DNA of 64,000 bases from Cryobacterium arcticum (GCF_003185895.1 NZ_QHLY01000012.1:1302001-1366000); one strand, 5' to 3'. Shown: positions 8,512 to 16,663, numbered from the stretch's first letter. Made by a program: numbers and translations. The notes: generated by a model from the letters alone, not told the origin.

Positions 8512-9963
8512 GTGTCAGTAATCGGTTCAGCAAACATCGGCGTGGTCGGACTGGCGGTGATGGGCTCCAATCTGGCCCGCAACCTCGCCAGCCGTGAGGG
8601 CAACACCGTTGCCGTCTACAACCGCTCCCCCGAGCGCACCCGCCTGCTTCTCGATGAGCACCCCGAGGCTGGATTCGTCGCCTCCGAGGCGATCGAAGAC
8701 TTCGTCGCGTCGCTGAAGACCCCGCGCACCGCGATCATCATGGTGCAGGCCGGCCGCGGCACCGACGCCGTGATCAGCCAGCTGACCGAGCTCTTCGAAC
8801 CCGGCGACATCATCGTCGACGGCGGCAACGCCCTGTTCACCGACACCATCCGTCGGGAAAAGGCCGTGCGCGAGACCGGCATCAACTTCGTCGGCGCCGG
8901 TATCTCCGGTGGTGAAGAGGGCGCGCTCAAGGGCCCGAGCATCATGCCCGGCGGCTCCGCCGAGGCGTACGTCACGCTCGGCCCGATCCTCGAATCCATC
9001 GCCGCCGTCGTCGACGGTGTGCCTTGCGTCACCCACGTCGGCACCGACGGCGCCGGCCACTTCGTCAAGATGATCCACAACGGCATCGAGTACGCCGACA
9101 TGCAGCTCATTGGCGAGGCCTACGACCTTATCCGCCGCGGAACCGGCAAGACCCCGGCCGAGATCTCCGAGATCTTCACCGAGTGGAACAAGGGCGACCT
9201 CGAGAGCTACCTCATCGAGATCACCGCTGAGGTCCTCAAGCAGGTGGACGCCAAGACCGGGCTCCCGCTCGTCGACGTCATCCTCGACCAGGCCGGCAGC
9301 AAGGGCACCGGCGTCTGGACCGTGCAGACCGCACTGGACCTCGGCATCCCCGTGTCCGGCATCGCCGAGGCCGTGTTCGCCCGCTCCGTCTCCTCCAAGC
9401 CCGCGCAGCGCGCAGCGGCCGCCGCCCTTCCCGGCCCGACCGCGAGCCCGGTCGAAGACGTGGACGGCTTCATCGAGGGTGTGCGCCAGGCGCTCTACGC
9501 CTCGAAGATCATCGCGTACTCGCAGGGCTTCGACGCCATCGTCGCCGGCGCCGAGCAGTACAACTGGGACATCAAGAAGGGTGACATCGCGAAGATCTGG
9601 CGCGGCGGCTGCATCATCCGCGCCCGCTTCCTCAACCGCATCACCGAGGCCTACGCCGAGAACCCGGGACTCGTCTCGCTCGTCACCGCCCCGTTCTTCA
9701 CGGATGTCGTCGCCACCGCCCAGGACTCCTGGCGCAACGTGGTCGCCGACGCCGCCCACGCCGGCATCCCCGCGCCGGTGTTCGCGTCGTCGCTGGCGTA
9801 CTACGACAGCCTGCGTGCCGACCGCCTCCCCGCGGCCCTCACCCAGGGCCAGCGCGACTTCTTCGGCGCACACACCTACAAGCGCGTCGACATGGAGGGC
9901 GTCTTCCACACCCTGTGGTCCGGCGACCGTTCCGAGATCGCCACCGAGGGCTCCTCGCACTAG
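8512..9963 (+). CDS. gnd: 6-phosphogluconate dehydrogenase, decarboxylating
   Basis: Oxidises 6-phosphogluconate to ribulose 5-phosphate and CO2 with reduction of NADP+, the oxidative pentose-phosphate step. From GTG 8512 it is 483 residues, the normal long form. The Rossmann motif IGVVGLAVMGSNLARN is at the start. The signature GAGISGGEEGALKGPSIMPGG, the catalytic KMIHNGIEYADMQ (Lys and Asn) and the C-terminal helical domain with WRGGCIIRARFL all follow. AAGGAG lies 5 nt before the GTG; an upstream in-frame TTG at 8473 lacks such a site. It sits directly behind the GntR regulator and is followed by a 15 bp tandem duplication and palindrome A1. Confidence 0.97.
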   Translation: MSVIGSANIGVVGLAVMGSNLARNLASREGNTVAVYNRSPERTRLLLDEHPEAGFVASEAIEDFVASLKTPRTAIIMVQAGRGTDAVISQLTELFEPGDIIVDGGNALFTDTIRREKAVRETGINFVGAGISGGEEGALKGPSIMPGGSAEAYVTLGPILESIAAVVDGVPCVTHVGTDGAGHFVKMIHNGIEYADMQLIGEAYDLIRRGTGKTPAEISEIFTEWNKGDLESYLIEITAEVLKQVDAKTGLPLVDVILDQAGSKGTGVWTVQTALDLGIPVSGIAEAVFARSVSSKPAQRAAAAALPGPTASPVEDVDGFIEGVRQALYASKIIAYSQGFDAIVAGAEQYNWDIKKGDIAKIWRGGCIIRARFLNRITEAYAENPGLVSLVTAPFFTDVVATAQDSWRNVVADAAHAGIPAPVFASSLAYYDSLRADRLPAALTQGQRDFFGAHTYKRVDMEGVFHTLWSGDRSEIATEGSSH

Positions 9964-9993
9964 AGGTTCCTCGCCCGGAGGTTCCTCGCCCGC
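9964..9993 (+). repeat. 15 bp tandem duplication after gnd
   Basis: The unit AGGTTCCTCGCCCGG is followed at once by AGGTTCCTCGCCCGC (14 of 15 bases identical), beginning on the base after the gnd stop codon. Confidence 0.85.
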
Positions 9994-10006
9994 ACCACCC
10001 GCCCGG

Positions 10007-10074
10007 CAACTGTTGCCCGTGCGGACATTTGCGCCCGGTACGCCGGCCGCAGAAGTCCGAACGGGCAACAGTTG
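10007..10074. repeat. Palindromic intergenic repeat A, copy 1
   Basis: Two 32 bp arms (10007-10038 and 10043-10074) form an inverted repeat with four mismatches around a TACG loop. The outer part reads CAACTGTTGCCCGTGCGGAC and its complement. It lies between the convergent gnd and DUF559 genes, where it could also act as a terminator, but two related copies occur in other contexts (11216-11277 and 12647-12714). Confidence 0.9.
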
Positions 10075-10099
10075 TCTGGGCATCCGGGCGTGGTGCCGA

Positions 10100-11056
10100 T
10101 CAACGGATGACCGGCAACCCGGCACCAACGAGGATGCGCCGCAACATCGCCCGATCGGCCAGCTCGGCCCATCCCCAGCGCACCACCGTGAAGCCCTCTG
10201 CGCGCAGGTGGTCCTCGCGGATCTTCTCCTCGTAGACGACGTCCCCGGGGGTTCTCCCGCGCAGGTACTCCTCCTTCAGATACTTTCCCTTGCCGTCGAA
10301 CTCACCGATCACCAGGTACTCCTCCCACTCGTGGTCAGTGAAATATGAGCCGCCGCGAGGATTCCGGTGCCGGCACTGCAGCTCAGGGTCGGGAAAGCCC
10401 AACTCGAAGATCGTCACCCGGCTCAGTGACTCCCCCGGGTTGGCTGCGTTCGGGCGCGCGAATTCGATGGCCCGCTGCGCCCGGGCCAGCCCACGTGCCG
10501 AGCCCACCCTCGCCAGCGCCTCGGACAGTTCGTCAGCGTATACGAGCGCTCGAGGACCCACTCGATCCGGGTTGAGCGCGTGGTCGAGCGCCACAACGGC
10601 ATCCCCGAACGGCACTGTCCTGGCGAGGTCGATCAGGGTGCGTGCCGGGCTGGTGACGAGCACACCGTCGAGTTCCACGATCTCTGCCCAGTCGAATTCG
10701 GTGCGGTGCACGAAGACCCCGTTCTTACTGCGCGCATGTGACGCCGGCCGCGCAAGAACGTGCACGGCCCGTGGCGTGCCGCCGCCGAGGGGGATGCCCC
10801 AGAGCGCGGCAGCAGATTCATGGCTGATCACCGGGTCGTGCTTCCTGGTCTCGACCACCGCCCGGATGCGGTCCAAGTACTTCTGATCAGGGTCGAGCCT
10901 GCCCCAGCGCTCCGCCGTGGTGAACACACCCCGCCGCAGCCGTGTGGCTGCGCCGAGGTCGACCTCTCGCCGCACCTGCCTGGCATCGGTGTCGCTCACG
11001 CCGATCTTCTTCACGAGGAACAACCCCGTCTCTGGGTCCAACCGGTTGACAGTCAT
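10100..11056 (-). CDS. AbiEi-like N-terminal/DUF559 C-terminal protein
   Basis: Product of 318 residues whose N-terminal half resembles the AbiEi-type antitoxin winged-helix region (RREVDLGAATRLRRGVFTT, HESAAALWGIPL). The C-terminal half resembles a Vsr-like DUF559 nuclease fold (PELQCRHRNPRGG, VIGEFDGKGKYL, EEKIREDHLRAEGFTVVRW, with Asp/Glu and Lys in nuclease-like positions). Such proteins are common in Microbacteriaceae with unproven function. No AbiEii-type toxin gene lies beside it. Palindromes A1 and A2 bracket it closely. The start at ATG 11056 lacks a ribosome binding site; CACGTT lies 6 nt upstream. A TTG at 11083 is an alternative. Confidence 0.78.
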   Translation of the reverse strand: MTVNRLDPETGLFLVKKIGVSDTDARQVRREVDLGAATRLRRGVFTTAERWGRLDPDQKYLDRIRAVVETRKHDPVISHESAAALWGIPLGGGTPRAVHVLARPASHARSKNGVFVHRTEFDWAEIVELDGVLVTSPARTLIDLARTVPFGDAVVALDHALNPDRVGPRALVYADELSEALARVGSARGLARAQRAIEFARPNAANPGESLSRVTIFELGFPDPELQCRHRNPRGGSYFTDHEWEEYLVIGEFDGKGKYLKEEYLRGRTPGDVVYEEKIREDHLRAEGFTVVRWGWAELADRAMLRRILVGAGLPVIR

Positions 11057-11215
11057 GACGGAAACGTGGCATCCGCCGCCCAAGACCTACGGAAGCACCT
11101 GCAGGCTGTGCACAACCGCGCCGCCGACACCAGTGTGGAGGCCAGGCCATCCTCGTGTGGCGGTCGAGCGTCGCCTCCGCCGAGGACCTGCCCACGCGCT
11201 CGGTAGAGCCCACTC

Positions 11216-11277
11216 CTGTTGCCGAAGCGGACTTTTGCGCCCGGTGCGCGGGACGCAGAAGTCCGCCCGGGGAACAG
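11216..11277. repeat. Palindromic intergenic repeat A, copy 2
   Basis: Imperfect inverted repeat with arms CTGTTGCCGAAGCGGACTTT and GCAGAAGTCCGCCCGGGG, clearly related to copies at 10007-10074 and 12647-12714. It lies between two tandem minus-strand genes. Confidence 0.85.
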
Positions 11278-11303
11278 ATAGCTCGCCGAGACCGCAGGCG
11301 CCC

Positions 11304-12581
11304 TCAGGGGCGGCGGGCGGCGCGGGCCAGGCGCAGGGCGCGGCCGAGCAGGCCGAGGGCGAGCCAGGCCACCGCGGCGAGCACGCCGGGCCAGGGCAGG
11401 GTCACCGCGAGGAGCAGGCAGCCGGTGATGCCCAGCCACTGCAGCAGCCGGGGCAACCAGCGCTCCTCACGCGGCTGGCGCAGGGCGGCCAGGTGCGCGA
11501 TCGCGTAGTAAACGAGCACGGCGCAGGCCGAGAAGCCCACCAGCTGAGCCGGGTCGAGCACCAGCACGCCGAGGATCGCGACGAGGCCCACGCTCACCTC
11601 GGCCGCCACCGGTGTCTGCCGGGTCGGCGAGATGCGGCTGAGCGCGCCGGGCAGGTCGCCCTCCCGCGCCATCGCCAGCCCGGTGCGGCTGAGCCCGGCC
11701 AGGATGCCGGCGAGCGAGCCCAGGCAGGCCAGGGCGGCGAGCATCCTGATGATACTGCTCCACGGCTCGGCCCCACCGACCAGATCGGCCAGCGGCGAGG
11801 CGGAGGTGGCGAGGGCGGCCGGTCCGAGCACGATGATGCAGAGCCAGCCGATCACCCCGTACACCAGCAGGGCGAGGCCCAGTGCAATCACGATCGCCCG
11901 GGGCAGACTGCGGCGGGGATCACGCACCTCCTCCCCCAGCGTGGCCATGCGCGCGTAACCCGCGAAGGCGAAGAACAGCAGGCCGGCCGACTGCAGGATG
12001 CCCGACCAGCCGGCATCGAGCAGCGTGCCGGGGTCGAAGACGGCCGGGCGGGATCCGCCGACGAGGCCGGCGCCGACCACGAGCACCAACACGGCCAGGC
12101 CGCCGAGCACCAGGAAGACCACCACGGCGCTGAGCCTGGCCGTGCTGCGGATGCCGGCCAGGTTCACGGCGCCCAGCACGAGCAGGGCGAGCACGGCCAC
12201 GAGCCTGGCCTGCTCCGGCCACAGGTAGCCGCCCAGGATCAGGGCGATGGCGCCGGCCGAGGCCGTCTTGCCGGCCAGGAACAACCAACCGGCCGAGAAC
12301 CCCCACCACGGACCGAGGGTCGCCCGGCCGAAGGCGTACGCCCCGCCCGAGACCGGATGGCTCATCGCCAGTTGCGCGGAGCTCAGGGCATTCAGCGACG
12401 CGATGAGCCCGGCCAGCACAAGCCCGATGAGCACGCCGGATCCGGCCGCGGCCGCCGCCGGCACCCAGACGTAGAAGACCCCGGCGCCGATCATCGCGGC
12501 CAGGCCGACGACGATCGCGCTCCCCGTGCCCAGGTGCCGCCGAAGCGCAGGCGTGTTCTCCGGTTCGTTTCGGCCGCTCAC
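11304..12581 (-). CDS. APC-family amino acid permease
   Basis: Secondary transporter of the amino acid-polyamine-organocation superfamily. The 425-residue product has about 12 hydrophobic segments; the first helix carries the helix-breaking GAGVFYVWVP substrate-site motif, and ALSSAQLAMSHPVSGGAYAFGR resembles the APC helix 2-3 region. GTG 12581 is chosen because TACGCT stands exactly 6 nt before it and the hydrophobic fold begins soon after. The open frame continues upstream only through palindrome A3, giving a spurious peptide. Substrate unknown. No operon partner is evident. Confidence 0.85.
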   Translation of the reverse strand: MSGRNEPENTPALRRHLGTGSAIVVGLAAMIGAGVFYVWVPAAAAAGSGVLIGLVLAGLIASLNALSSAQLAMSHPVSGGAYAFGRATLGPWWGFSAGWLFLAGKTASAGAIALILGGYLWPEQARLVAVLALLVLGAVNLAGIRSTARLSAVVVFLVLGGLAVLVLVVGAGLVGGSRPAVFDPGTLLDAGWSGILQSAGLLFFAFAGYARMATLGEEVRDPRRSLPRAIVIALGLALLVYGVIGWLCIIVLGPAALATSASPLADLVGGAEPWSSIIRMLAALACLGSLAGILAGLSRTGLAMAREGDLPGALSRISPTRQTPVAAEVSVGLVAILGVLVLDPAQLVGFSACAVLVYYAIAHLAALRQPREERWLPRLLQWLGITGCLLLAVTLPWPGVLAAVAWLALGLLGRALRLARAARRP

Positions 12582-12587
12582 CCCACC

Positions 12588-12593
12588 AGCGTA
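12588..12593 (-). promoter_or_regulatory. Leaderless -10 box of APC permease
   Basis: TACGCT on the minus strand, followed by GGTGGG and the GTG start. Confidence 0.5.
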
Positions 12594-12646
12594 GGCAGGC
12601 CAGGTGAACGGCAGGCATCCATCGAATGCGCGCCATCTGCGCGCCA

Positions 12647-12714
12647 CAACTGTCGCCGCTGCGGACTTCTGCGTCCGGCGCACCGGCCGCAAATGTCCGC
12701 ACGGGAAACAGTTC
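12647..12714. repeat. Palindromic intergenic repeat A, copy 3
   Basis: Inverted repeat with arms CAACTGTCGCCGCTGCGGAC and its partner GTCCGCACGGGAAACAGTT, same layout as copies 1 and 2. It lies between divergent genes, so it cannot be a terminator for both. Confidence 0.85.
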
Positions 12715-12748
12715 CCGGCGCGCGGTTCTGATTTACTGGATGGCACCC

Positions 12749-13111
12749 ATGAGCAACGAACACCCCGAACTCTCCGGCTACGAGCCGTACGACTCCTCCC
12801 GTCCCCTGCGCGGCCGGCGGATGGTGCTGCTCATGCGCATCGTGGTGGTCCTGGGCCTCGTGGCGTTGGTGGTGCCCGGGGTGCTGACCAGCCTGAGCAT
12901 CGCCTCGGCCACCGCGGTACGGGCGTGCACCCAGGCCGTGGCCCGCTACTACCCGCTCTCCGAGGGCATCGACGCCCGGTTCGAACTGAGCGGAGCCGGC
13001 GGCTTCGGTTGGCAGTGCTACGCGATCGACCAGAACGAGCGCCAGACCTTCGTGCTGCCGCTCGGCATCATCCCCGGACCGTTCCGGCCGCCGGCCACCA
13101 GCGTGTCCTAG
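12749..13111 (+). CDS. Small single-pass membrane protein, unknown function
   Basis: About 120 residues: a charged N-terminus (about 1-28), one strong transmembrane helix (VLLMRIVVVLGLVALVVPGV) and a roughly 75-residue C-terminal part with two cysteines (RACTQAV and WQCYAID) that probably lies outside the membrane and could form a disulfide. I do not recognise the family. ATG 12749 (MSNEHPEL) or ATG 12740 in the same frame may be the start; neither has a strong ribosome binding site. It is divergent from the APC permease across palindrome A3. Confidence 0.65.
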   Translation: MSNEHPELSGYEPYDSSRPLRGRRMVLLMRIVVVLGLVALVVPGVLTSLSIASATAVRACTQAVARYYPLSEGIDARFELSGAGGFGWQCYAIDQNERQTFVLPLGIIPGPFRPPATSVS

Positions 13112-13181
13112 CCGGGCGAGCAGAGAGGCAACCGATGGGGCCCACCTTATTTTCACGTCGACGCTCTTCCACCCCGAGAGC

Positions 13182-13433
13182 ATGAACGCGTACGTGTTCG
13201 TCTCGGTACCGGTCGATGAGTCGGAGGTCATCCGGGAGCTCACCGAGGGCCTGCGGCGCGGTTTCGGTTCCGTTCGGGTGCGCGTGAGTATCAACGACTC
13301 CGCCTGGGCCACGTCGATTTTCCCGGAGAGCGCCACTGGTCGGTTCCTGCTGCCGGTGAAGAAGGCCATTCGCCAGGCCGAGGGCATCGAGGTGGGCGAC
13401 ACGGTCGCGGTCACCATCGAGTTGGTGCTGTGA
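13182..13433 (+). CDS. DUF1905 protein, N-terminus probably lost by a frameshift
   Basis: An 83-residue protein of the DUF1905 type, matching the pattern FV-VP--ES--IRELTEGLRRGFGSVRVRVSI, W-TSIFP and FLLPVKKAIR-AEGI-VGDTV; biochemical role unknown. The first family strand is encoded upstream in the same frame (HLIFTSTLFHPES, about 13143-13181), but no start codon precedes it. ATG 13135, which has a GAGAGG site 6 nt before it, is one base out of frame; one extra G in the run at 13137-13140 would join them. As it stands, that ATG encodes a 16-codon peptide whose TGA overlaps ATG 13182 (ATGA), so coupled re-initiation is possible. Confidence 0.7.
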   Translation: MNAYVFVSVPVDESEVIRELTEGLRRGFGSVRVRVSINDSAWATSIFPESATGRFLLPVKKAIRQAEGIEVGDTVAVTIELVL

Positions 13434-13439
13434 AACAGC

Positions 13440-13471
13440 GCCGGCCGGTCCCGAGAACGGGACCGGCCGGC
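13440..13471. terminator. Bidirectional hairpin between DUF1905 and prs
   Basis: Perfect 14 bp stem, GCCGGCCGGTCCCG paired with its complement around an AGAA loop, centred between the convergent stops at 13433 and 13491. No long U tract follows, as is usual in high-GC actinobacteria. Confidence 0.75.
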
Positions 13472-13490
13472 GGAGCAGACGAGCGGATGC

Positions 13491-14468
13491 TTACGCAGCG
13501 CCCTCGAACATCGAGGTGACGGAGCCCTCGTCGAAGACCTCGTGGATGGCGCGAGCCAGCAGCGGGGCGATCGGCAGCACGGTCAGGGTGGGGAAGCGCT
13601 TGTCGGCGGGGATCGGCAGGGTGTCGGTGACGACGACCTCCTGGATGGCCTCGTTCTGCAGCAGGTCGAGCGCGGGCGGGCTGAACACGGCGTGCGTGGC
13701 GGCCACGACAACGCCGATGGCGCCGGCGGCGCGCAGCGCCTCGGCGGCCTGCACGATGGTGCGGCCGGTGTCGATCAGGTCGTCGACGATCAGGCAGACG
13801 CGGCCCTTGACCTCACCGACGATCTCGTGGACGGTGATCTGGTTGGGCACCAGCGGGTCGCGGCGCTTGTGGATGATCGCCAGCGGCGCGCCGAGCTTGT
13901 CGCTCCAGATGTCGGCGACGCGCACGCGGCCCATGTCGGGCGACACGATGGTGAGGGTCGACGGGTCGAGCTTGGCGCGGAAGTGCTCGAGGAGCACGGG
14001 CATGGCGAAGAGGTGGTCGACGGGGCCGTCGAAGAAACCCTGGATCTGAGCGGCGTGCAGGTCGACCGACATGATGCGGTCGGCGCCGGCCACCTTGAAC
14101 AGGTCGGCGACGAGACGGGCGGAGATCGGCTCGCGACCGCGGCCCTTCTTGTCCTGACGCGCGTACGGGTAGAACGGGGCGACCACGGTGATCCGCTTGG
14201 CGGAGGCCCGCTTGAGGGCGTCGACCATGATGAGCTGTTCCATCAGCCACTCGTTGATCGGGTTGGTGTGCGACTGAATGACGAAGGCATCCGCTCCGCG
14301 CACGCTCTCGTCGAAACGGGCGTAGATCTCGCCGTTCGCGAAGGTGCGTGCGTCGGTGGGGATCAGCTCCGAATCAAGCTCCGCAGCGATGTCGATCGCG
14401 AGTTGAGGGTGCGCTCGCCCCGAGATGAGCACCAATTTCTTCTCGCCGCTGCTCTTGATTCCAGGCAC
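13491..14468 (-). CDS. prs: Ribose-phosphate pyrophosphokinase
   Basis: Makes PRPP from ribose 5-phosphate and ATP for purine, pyrimidine, His and Trp synthesis. The 325-residue product has the class I features: FANGEIYARFDESVRG, the flexible-loop/ATP region YPYARQDKKGRGREPISARL, the metal-site SVDLHAAQIQGFF, and the PRPP-binding CLIVDDLIDTGRTI. The start is GTG 14468. Its first base directly follows the last base of the glmU stop (TAG then GTG), with no spacer, so the two are co-transcribed and probably translationally coupled. Confidence 0.97.
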   Translation of the reverse strand: MPGIKSSGEKKLVLISGRAHPQLAIDIAAELDSELIPTDARTFANGEIYARFDESVRGADAFVIQSHTNPINEWLMEQLIMVDALKRASAKRITVVAPFYPYARQDKKGRGREPISARLVADLFKVAGADRIMSVDLHAAQIQGFFDGPVDHLFAMPVLLEHFRAKLDPSTLTIVSPDMGRVRVADIWSDKLGAPLAIIHKRRDPLVPNQITVHEIVGEVKGRVCLIVDDLIDTGRTIVQAAEALRAAGAIGVVVAATHAVFSPPALDLLQNEAIQEVVVTDTLPIPADKRFPTLTVLPIAPLLARAIHEVFDEGSVTSMFEGAA

Positions 14469-15893
14469 CTAGTCTCCGCTCTGTGACGCGGCTGTCGCCG
14501 CATCTGTTCCCGGTCGGTTGGTCTCTACCCAACCGACCATATTGCGTTGCGGAGCCACGTTGATCGCGAGCGCACCGGCGGGAACGTCTTTCCGGACGAC
14601 CGTGCCGGCGCCCGTGTAGGCTCCGTCGCCAATTCTAATCGGCGCGACGAACACGTTGTGCGACCCAGTGCGCACATGCGACCCGATCACGGACGGGTTC
14701 TTGTTGACTCCGTCGTAATTGGCGAAGATCGTGCCGGCGCCGATGTTGGAGTGCACACCGACGGTGGCATCCCCCACATAGCTCAGGTGCGGCACCTTGC
14801 TGCCCTCGCCGATGACCGCGTTCTTGGTCTCGACGAAGGTGCCGATCTTGCCGTCGGCGCCCAGCCAGGTGCCCGGCCGCAGGTACGAGAACGGGCCGAC
14901 GGTGGCGCCGTCGCCGATCACCGCGAGGGTCGCGTCGCTGCGCTTGACGGTGGCGCCCTCGCCGATCTCGCAATCGAGCAGGGTGGTGTCCGGCCCGATG
15001 ATCGCTCCGGTGGCGATGGTGGTGGAGCCGAGAATCTGCGTGCCCGGCAGCACCGTCACGTCGCTGGCGAGGGTGGCCTTGAGGTCGATCCAAGTGGTGG
15101 CCGGGTCCTGCACGGTCACGCCGGCCAGCTGCCAGCCGCGCACGATCACCGCGTTGAGCTTGGCGGCGGTGTCGCTGAGCTGCGCCCGGTCGTTGATGCC
15201 GGCGACCAGCCAGGCATCCGCCACCGGTACGGCACGCACCTCTGAACCCGCGGCACGCAGCAGCCCGATCACGTCGGTGAGGTACTTCTCGCCCTGCACG
15301 TTGTCCGTGGTCACCTGGGCGAGCTGGTCACGCAGCTCGTTCAGGCCGAAGAGGTAGACGCCGGCGTTGGTCTCATCCACGGCCAGCTCGTCGTCGGAGG
15401 CGTCCTTGTGCTCCACGATGCGGTCGAAGGTGCCGTCCTCCGAGCGGATGATGCGGCCGTAGCCGGTCACATCGGTCGGGAAGGCGGAGAGCACGGTGGC
15501 GGCTGCGGCGCGTTCGCGGTGCGCGGCGATGAAGTTGGTGAGGGTGGCCGCGTTCAGCAGCGGCACGTCGCCGCTGACCACGAGCACGTCACCGTCGAAG
15601 TCGGCGGGCAGTGCGGCGACGGCCTGCTCCACGGCGCGGCCGGTGCCGGGGATCTCGTCCTGCTCCACGAGCAGGCTCTCCGGCAGGTCCAGGGCCACGA
15701 GCTCGGCCAGGCGCTCCCGTTCGTGCCGCAGCACCGTGATCACGTGCGCGGCATCCAATGCCCGCGCGGTGGCGAGCACGTGGCTGATGATGGGCAGGCC
15801 GGCCAGCGGATGCATGAGCTTGGGCAGGCTGGACTTCATGCGGGTGCCCTGCCCTGCGGCGAGAACGATGATGGCCAGACGGGAATCGGTCAC
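14469..15893 (-). CDS. glmU: Bifunctional GlmU: GlcNAc-1-P uridyltransferase/GlcN-1-P acetyltransferase
   Basis: Last two steps to UDP-GlcNAc for peptidoglycan. The 474-residue product has an N-terminal nucleotidyltransferase (LAAGQGTRMKSSLPK, about 1-230) and a C-terminal left-handed beta-helix acyltransferase (hexapeptide repeats from about 255, with TFVETKNAVIGEGSKVPHLSYVGD and the catalytic-His region; cut here into short motifs SKVPHLSY and IGAGTIFANYDG). GTG 15893 follows GAGAGGA by about 6 nt. tRNA-Gln lies 32 nt upstream on the same strand and prs begins immediately downstream. Confidence 0.97.
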   Translation of the reverse strand: MTDSRLAIIVLAAGQGTRMKSSLPKLMHPLAGLPIISHVLATARALDAAHVITVLRHERERLAELVALDLPESLLVEQDEIPGTGRAVEQAVAALPADFDGDVLVVSGDVPLLNAATLTNFIAAHRERAAAATVLSAFPTDVTGYGRIIRSEDGTFDRIVEHKDASDDELAVDETNAGVYLFGLNELRDQLAQVTTDNVQGEKYLTDVIGLLRAAGSEVRAVPVADAWLVAGINDRAQLSDTAAKLNAVIVRGWQLAGVTVQDPATTWIDLKATLASDVTVLPGTQILGSTTIATGAIIGPDTTLLDCEIGEGATVKRSDATLAVIGDGATVGPFSYLRPGTWLGADGKIGTFVETKNAVIGEGSKVPHLSYVGDATVGVHSNIGAGTIFANYDGVNKNPSVIGSHVRTGSHNVFVAPIRIGDGAYTGAGTVVRKDVPAGALAINVAPQRNMVGWVETNRPGTDAATAASQSGD

Positions 15894-15925
15894 GGGTTTC
15901 CTCTCAACTGCGAGCACTGTGCACG

Positions 15926-15997
15926 CTCCGCCGCCAGGACTCGAACCTAGACCTAACAGCTCCAAAGGCTGTCGTGCTGCCATTACACCACGGCGGA
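15926..15997 (-). tRNA. tRNA-Gln (anticodon TTG)
   Basis: 72 nt cloverleaf: acceptor TCCGCCG pairs with CGGCGGA, anticodon arm ACAGC-CTTTGGA-GCTGT gives anticodon TTG at positions 34-36, and the T arm is CTAGG-TTCGAGT-CCTGG. Discriminator base is G. The CCA end is not encoded. It lies just upstream of glmU on the same strand. Confidence 0.95.
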
Positions 15998-16087
15998 TTG
16001 CTCCGGCTCGGGGCCGGGCAACGCACACAAGTCTGCCAGATGCGCAGCCTTCCTGCGTCGCCCGCGCAAACGCCGGGCCGGAAACCG

Positions 16088-16093
16088 GATAAT
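16088..16093 (+). promoter_or_regulatory. Leaderless -10 box of marR-type gene
   Basis: GATAAT, then GGAGGG, then ATG 16100. The purine run GGAGGG touches the start codon and is too close to serve as a normal Shine-Dalgarno, so a leaderless mRNA fits better. Confidence 0.55.
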
Positions 16094-16099
16094 GGAGGG

Positions 16100-16591
16100 A
16101 TGCCTGCGAATGACGAAGTCGACCGGATCGTTGATGCCTGGCTGCGCGAGCGTCCCGACCTGGACTTCGCGCCACTGCAGGTGTTCTCCCGCGTGGCCCG
16201 GCTGAGCAAGCATCTCGACCGCGCAAGGCGCACGGCATTCTCCCGGTCTGAGCTGGACTCCTGGGAATTCGACGTGTTGTCTGCCCTTCGTCGCGCCGGC
16301 GCACCCTACGAACTGAGCCCGAAGCTGTTGTTGCAGCAGACCCTGGTCTCCAGCGGCACCATGACCAATCGCATCGACCGGCTGGTGGAACGCGGCCTGG
16401 TCACCCGGCGCACCGACCCCAACGACGGCCGCGGCATCTTCGTGGGCATGACCGCCGGCGGCCTCACCCGGGTGGATGCCGCCATCACCCGTCTGGTCGA
16501 CGCCGAGGCCGCCCTGCTGGAGAGCCTGCCCGTGGCCGACCAGGAACACCTCGCCGCGCTGCTGCGCAAGCTCAGCCTGGACTTCGACTGA
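16100..16591 (+). CDS. MarR-family transcriptional regulator
   Basis: 163-residue winged-helix regulator. The MarR DNA-binding core is clear: LDSWEFDVLSALRRAGAPYELSPKLLLQQ, split as WEFDVLSALRRAG and SPKLLLQQTLVSSGTMTNRI (recognition helix, about 80-100), then DRLVERGLVTRRTDPNDGRG (wing, about 100-120), with flanking dimerisation helices. It is convergent with metI across palindrome B1 and divergent from tRNA-Gln/glmU. No target is visible; MarR proteins often bind their own promoter. Confidence 0.92.
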   Translation: MPANDEVDRIVDAWLRERPDLDFAPLQVFSRVARLSKHLDRARRTAFSRSELDSWEFDVLSALRRAGAPYELSPKLLLQQTLVSSGTMTNRIDRLVERGLVTRRTDPNDGRGIFVGMTAGGLTRVDAAITRLVDAEAALLESLPVADQEHLAALLRKLSLDFD

Positions 16592-16599
16592 CTTCCCCC

Positions 16600-16660
16600 T
16601 CGCGAGCTGTGACCTGAGCACCCAAAATCCGCGACTTCTGGGGCTTTACTCACGGTTCGC
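16600..16660. repeat. Palindromic intergenic repeat B, copy 1
   Basis: A 61 bp imperfect palindrome opening CGCGAGCTGTGACCTGAGC and closing CTTTACTCACGGTTCGCG. It is the same element as 29926-29986, 13 kb away. It lies between the convergent marR and metI stops and can form a bidirectional hairpin; the copy here is more degenerate in its core. Confidence 0.85.
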
Positions 16661-16663
16661 GGG

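Noticed and set aside
12582-12746. N-terminal extension of the APC permease to about 12746
   Set aside because: The extra codons only translate palindrome A3. The GTG at 12581 has an exact leaderless -10 and leads directly into the permease fold.
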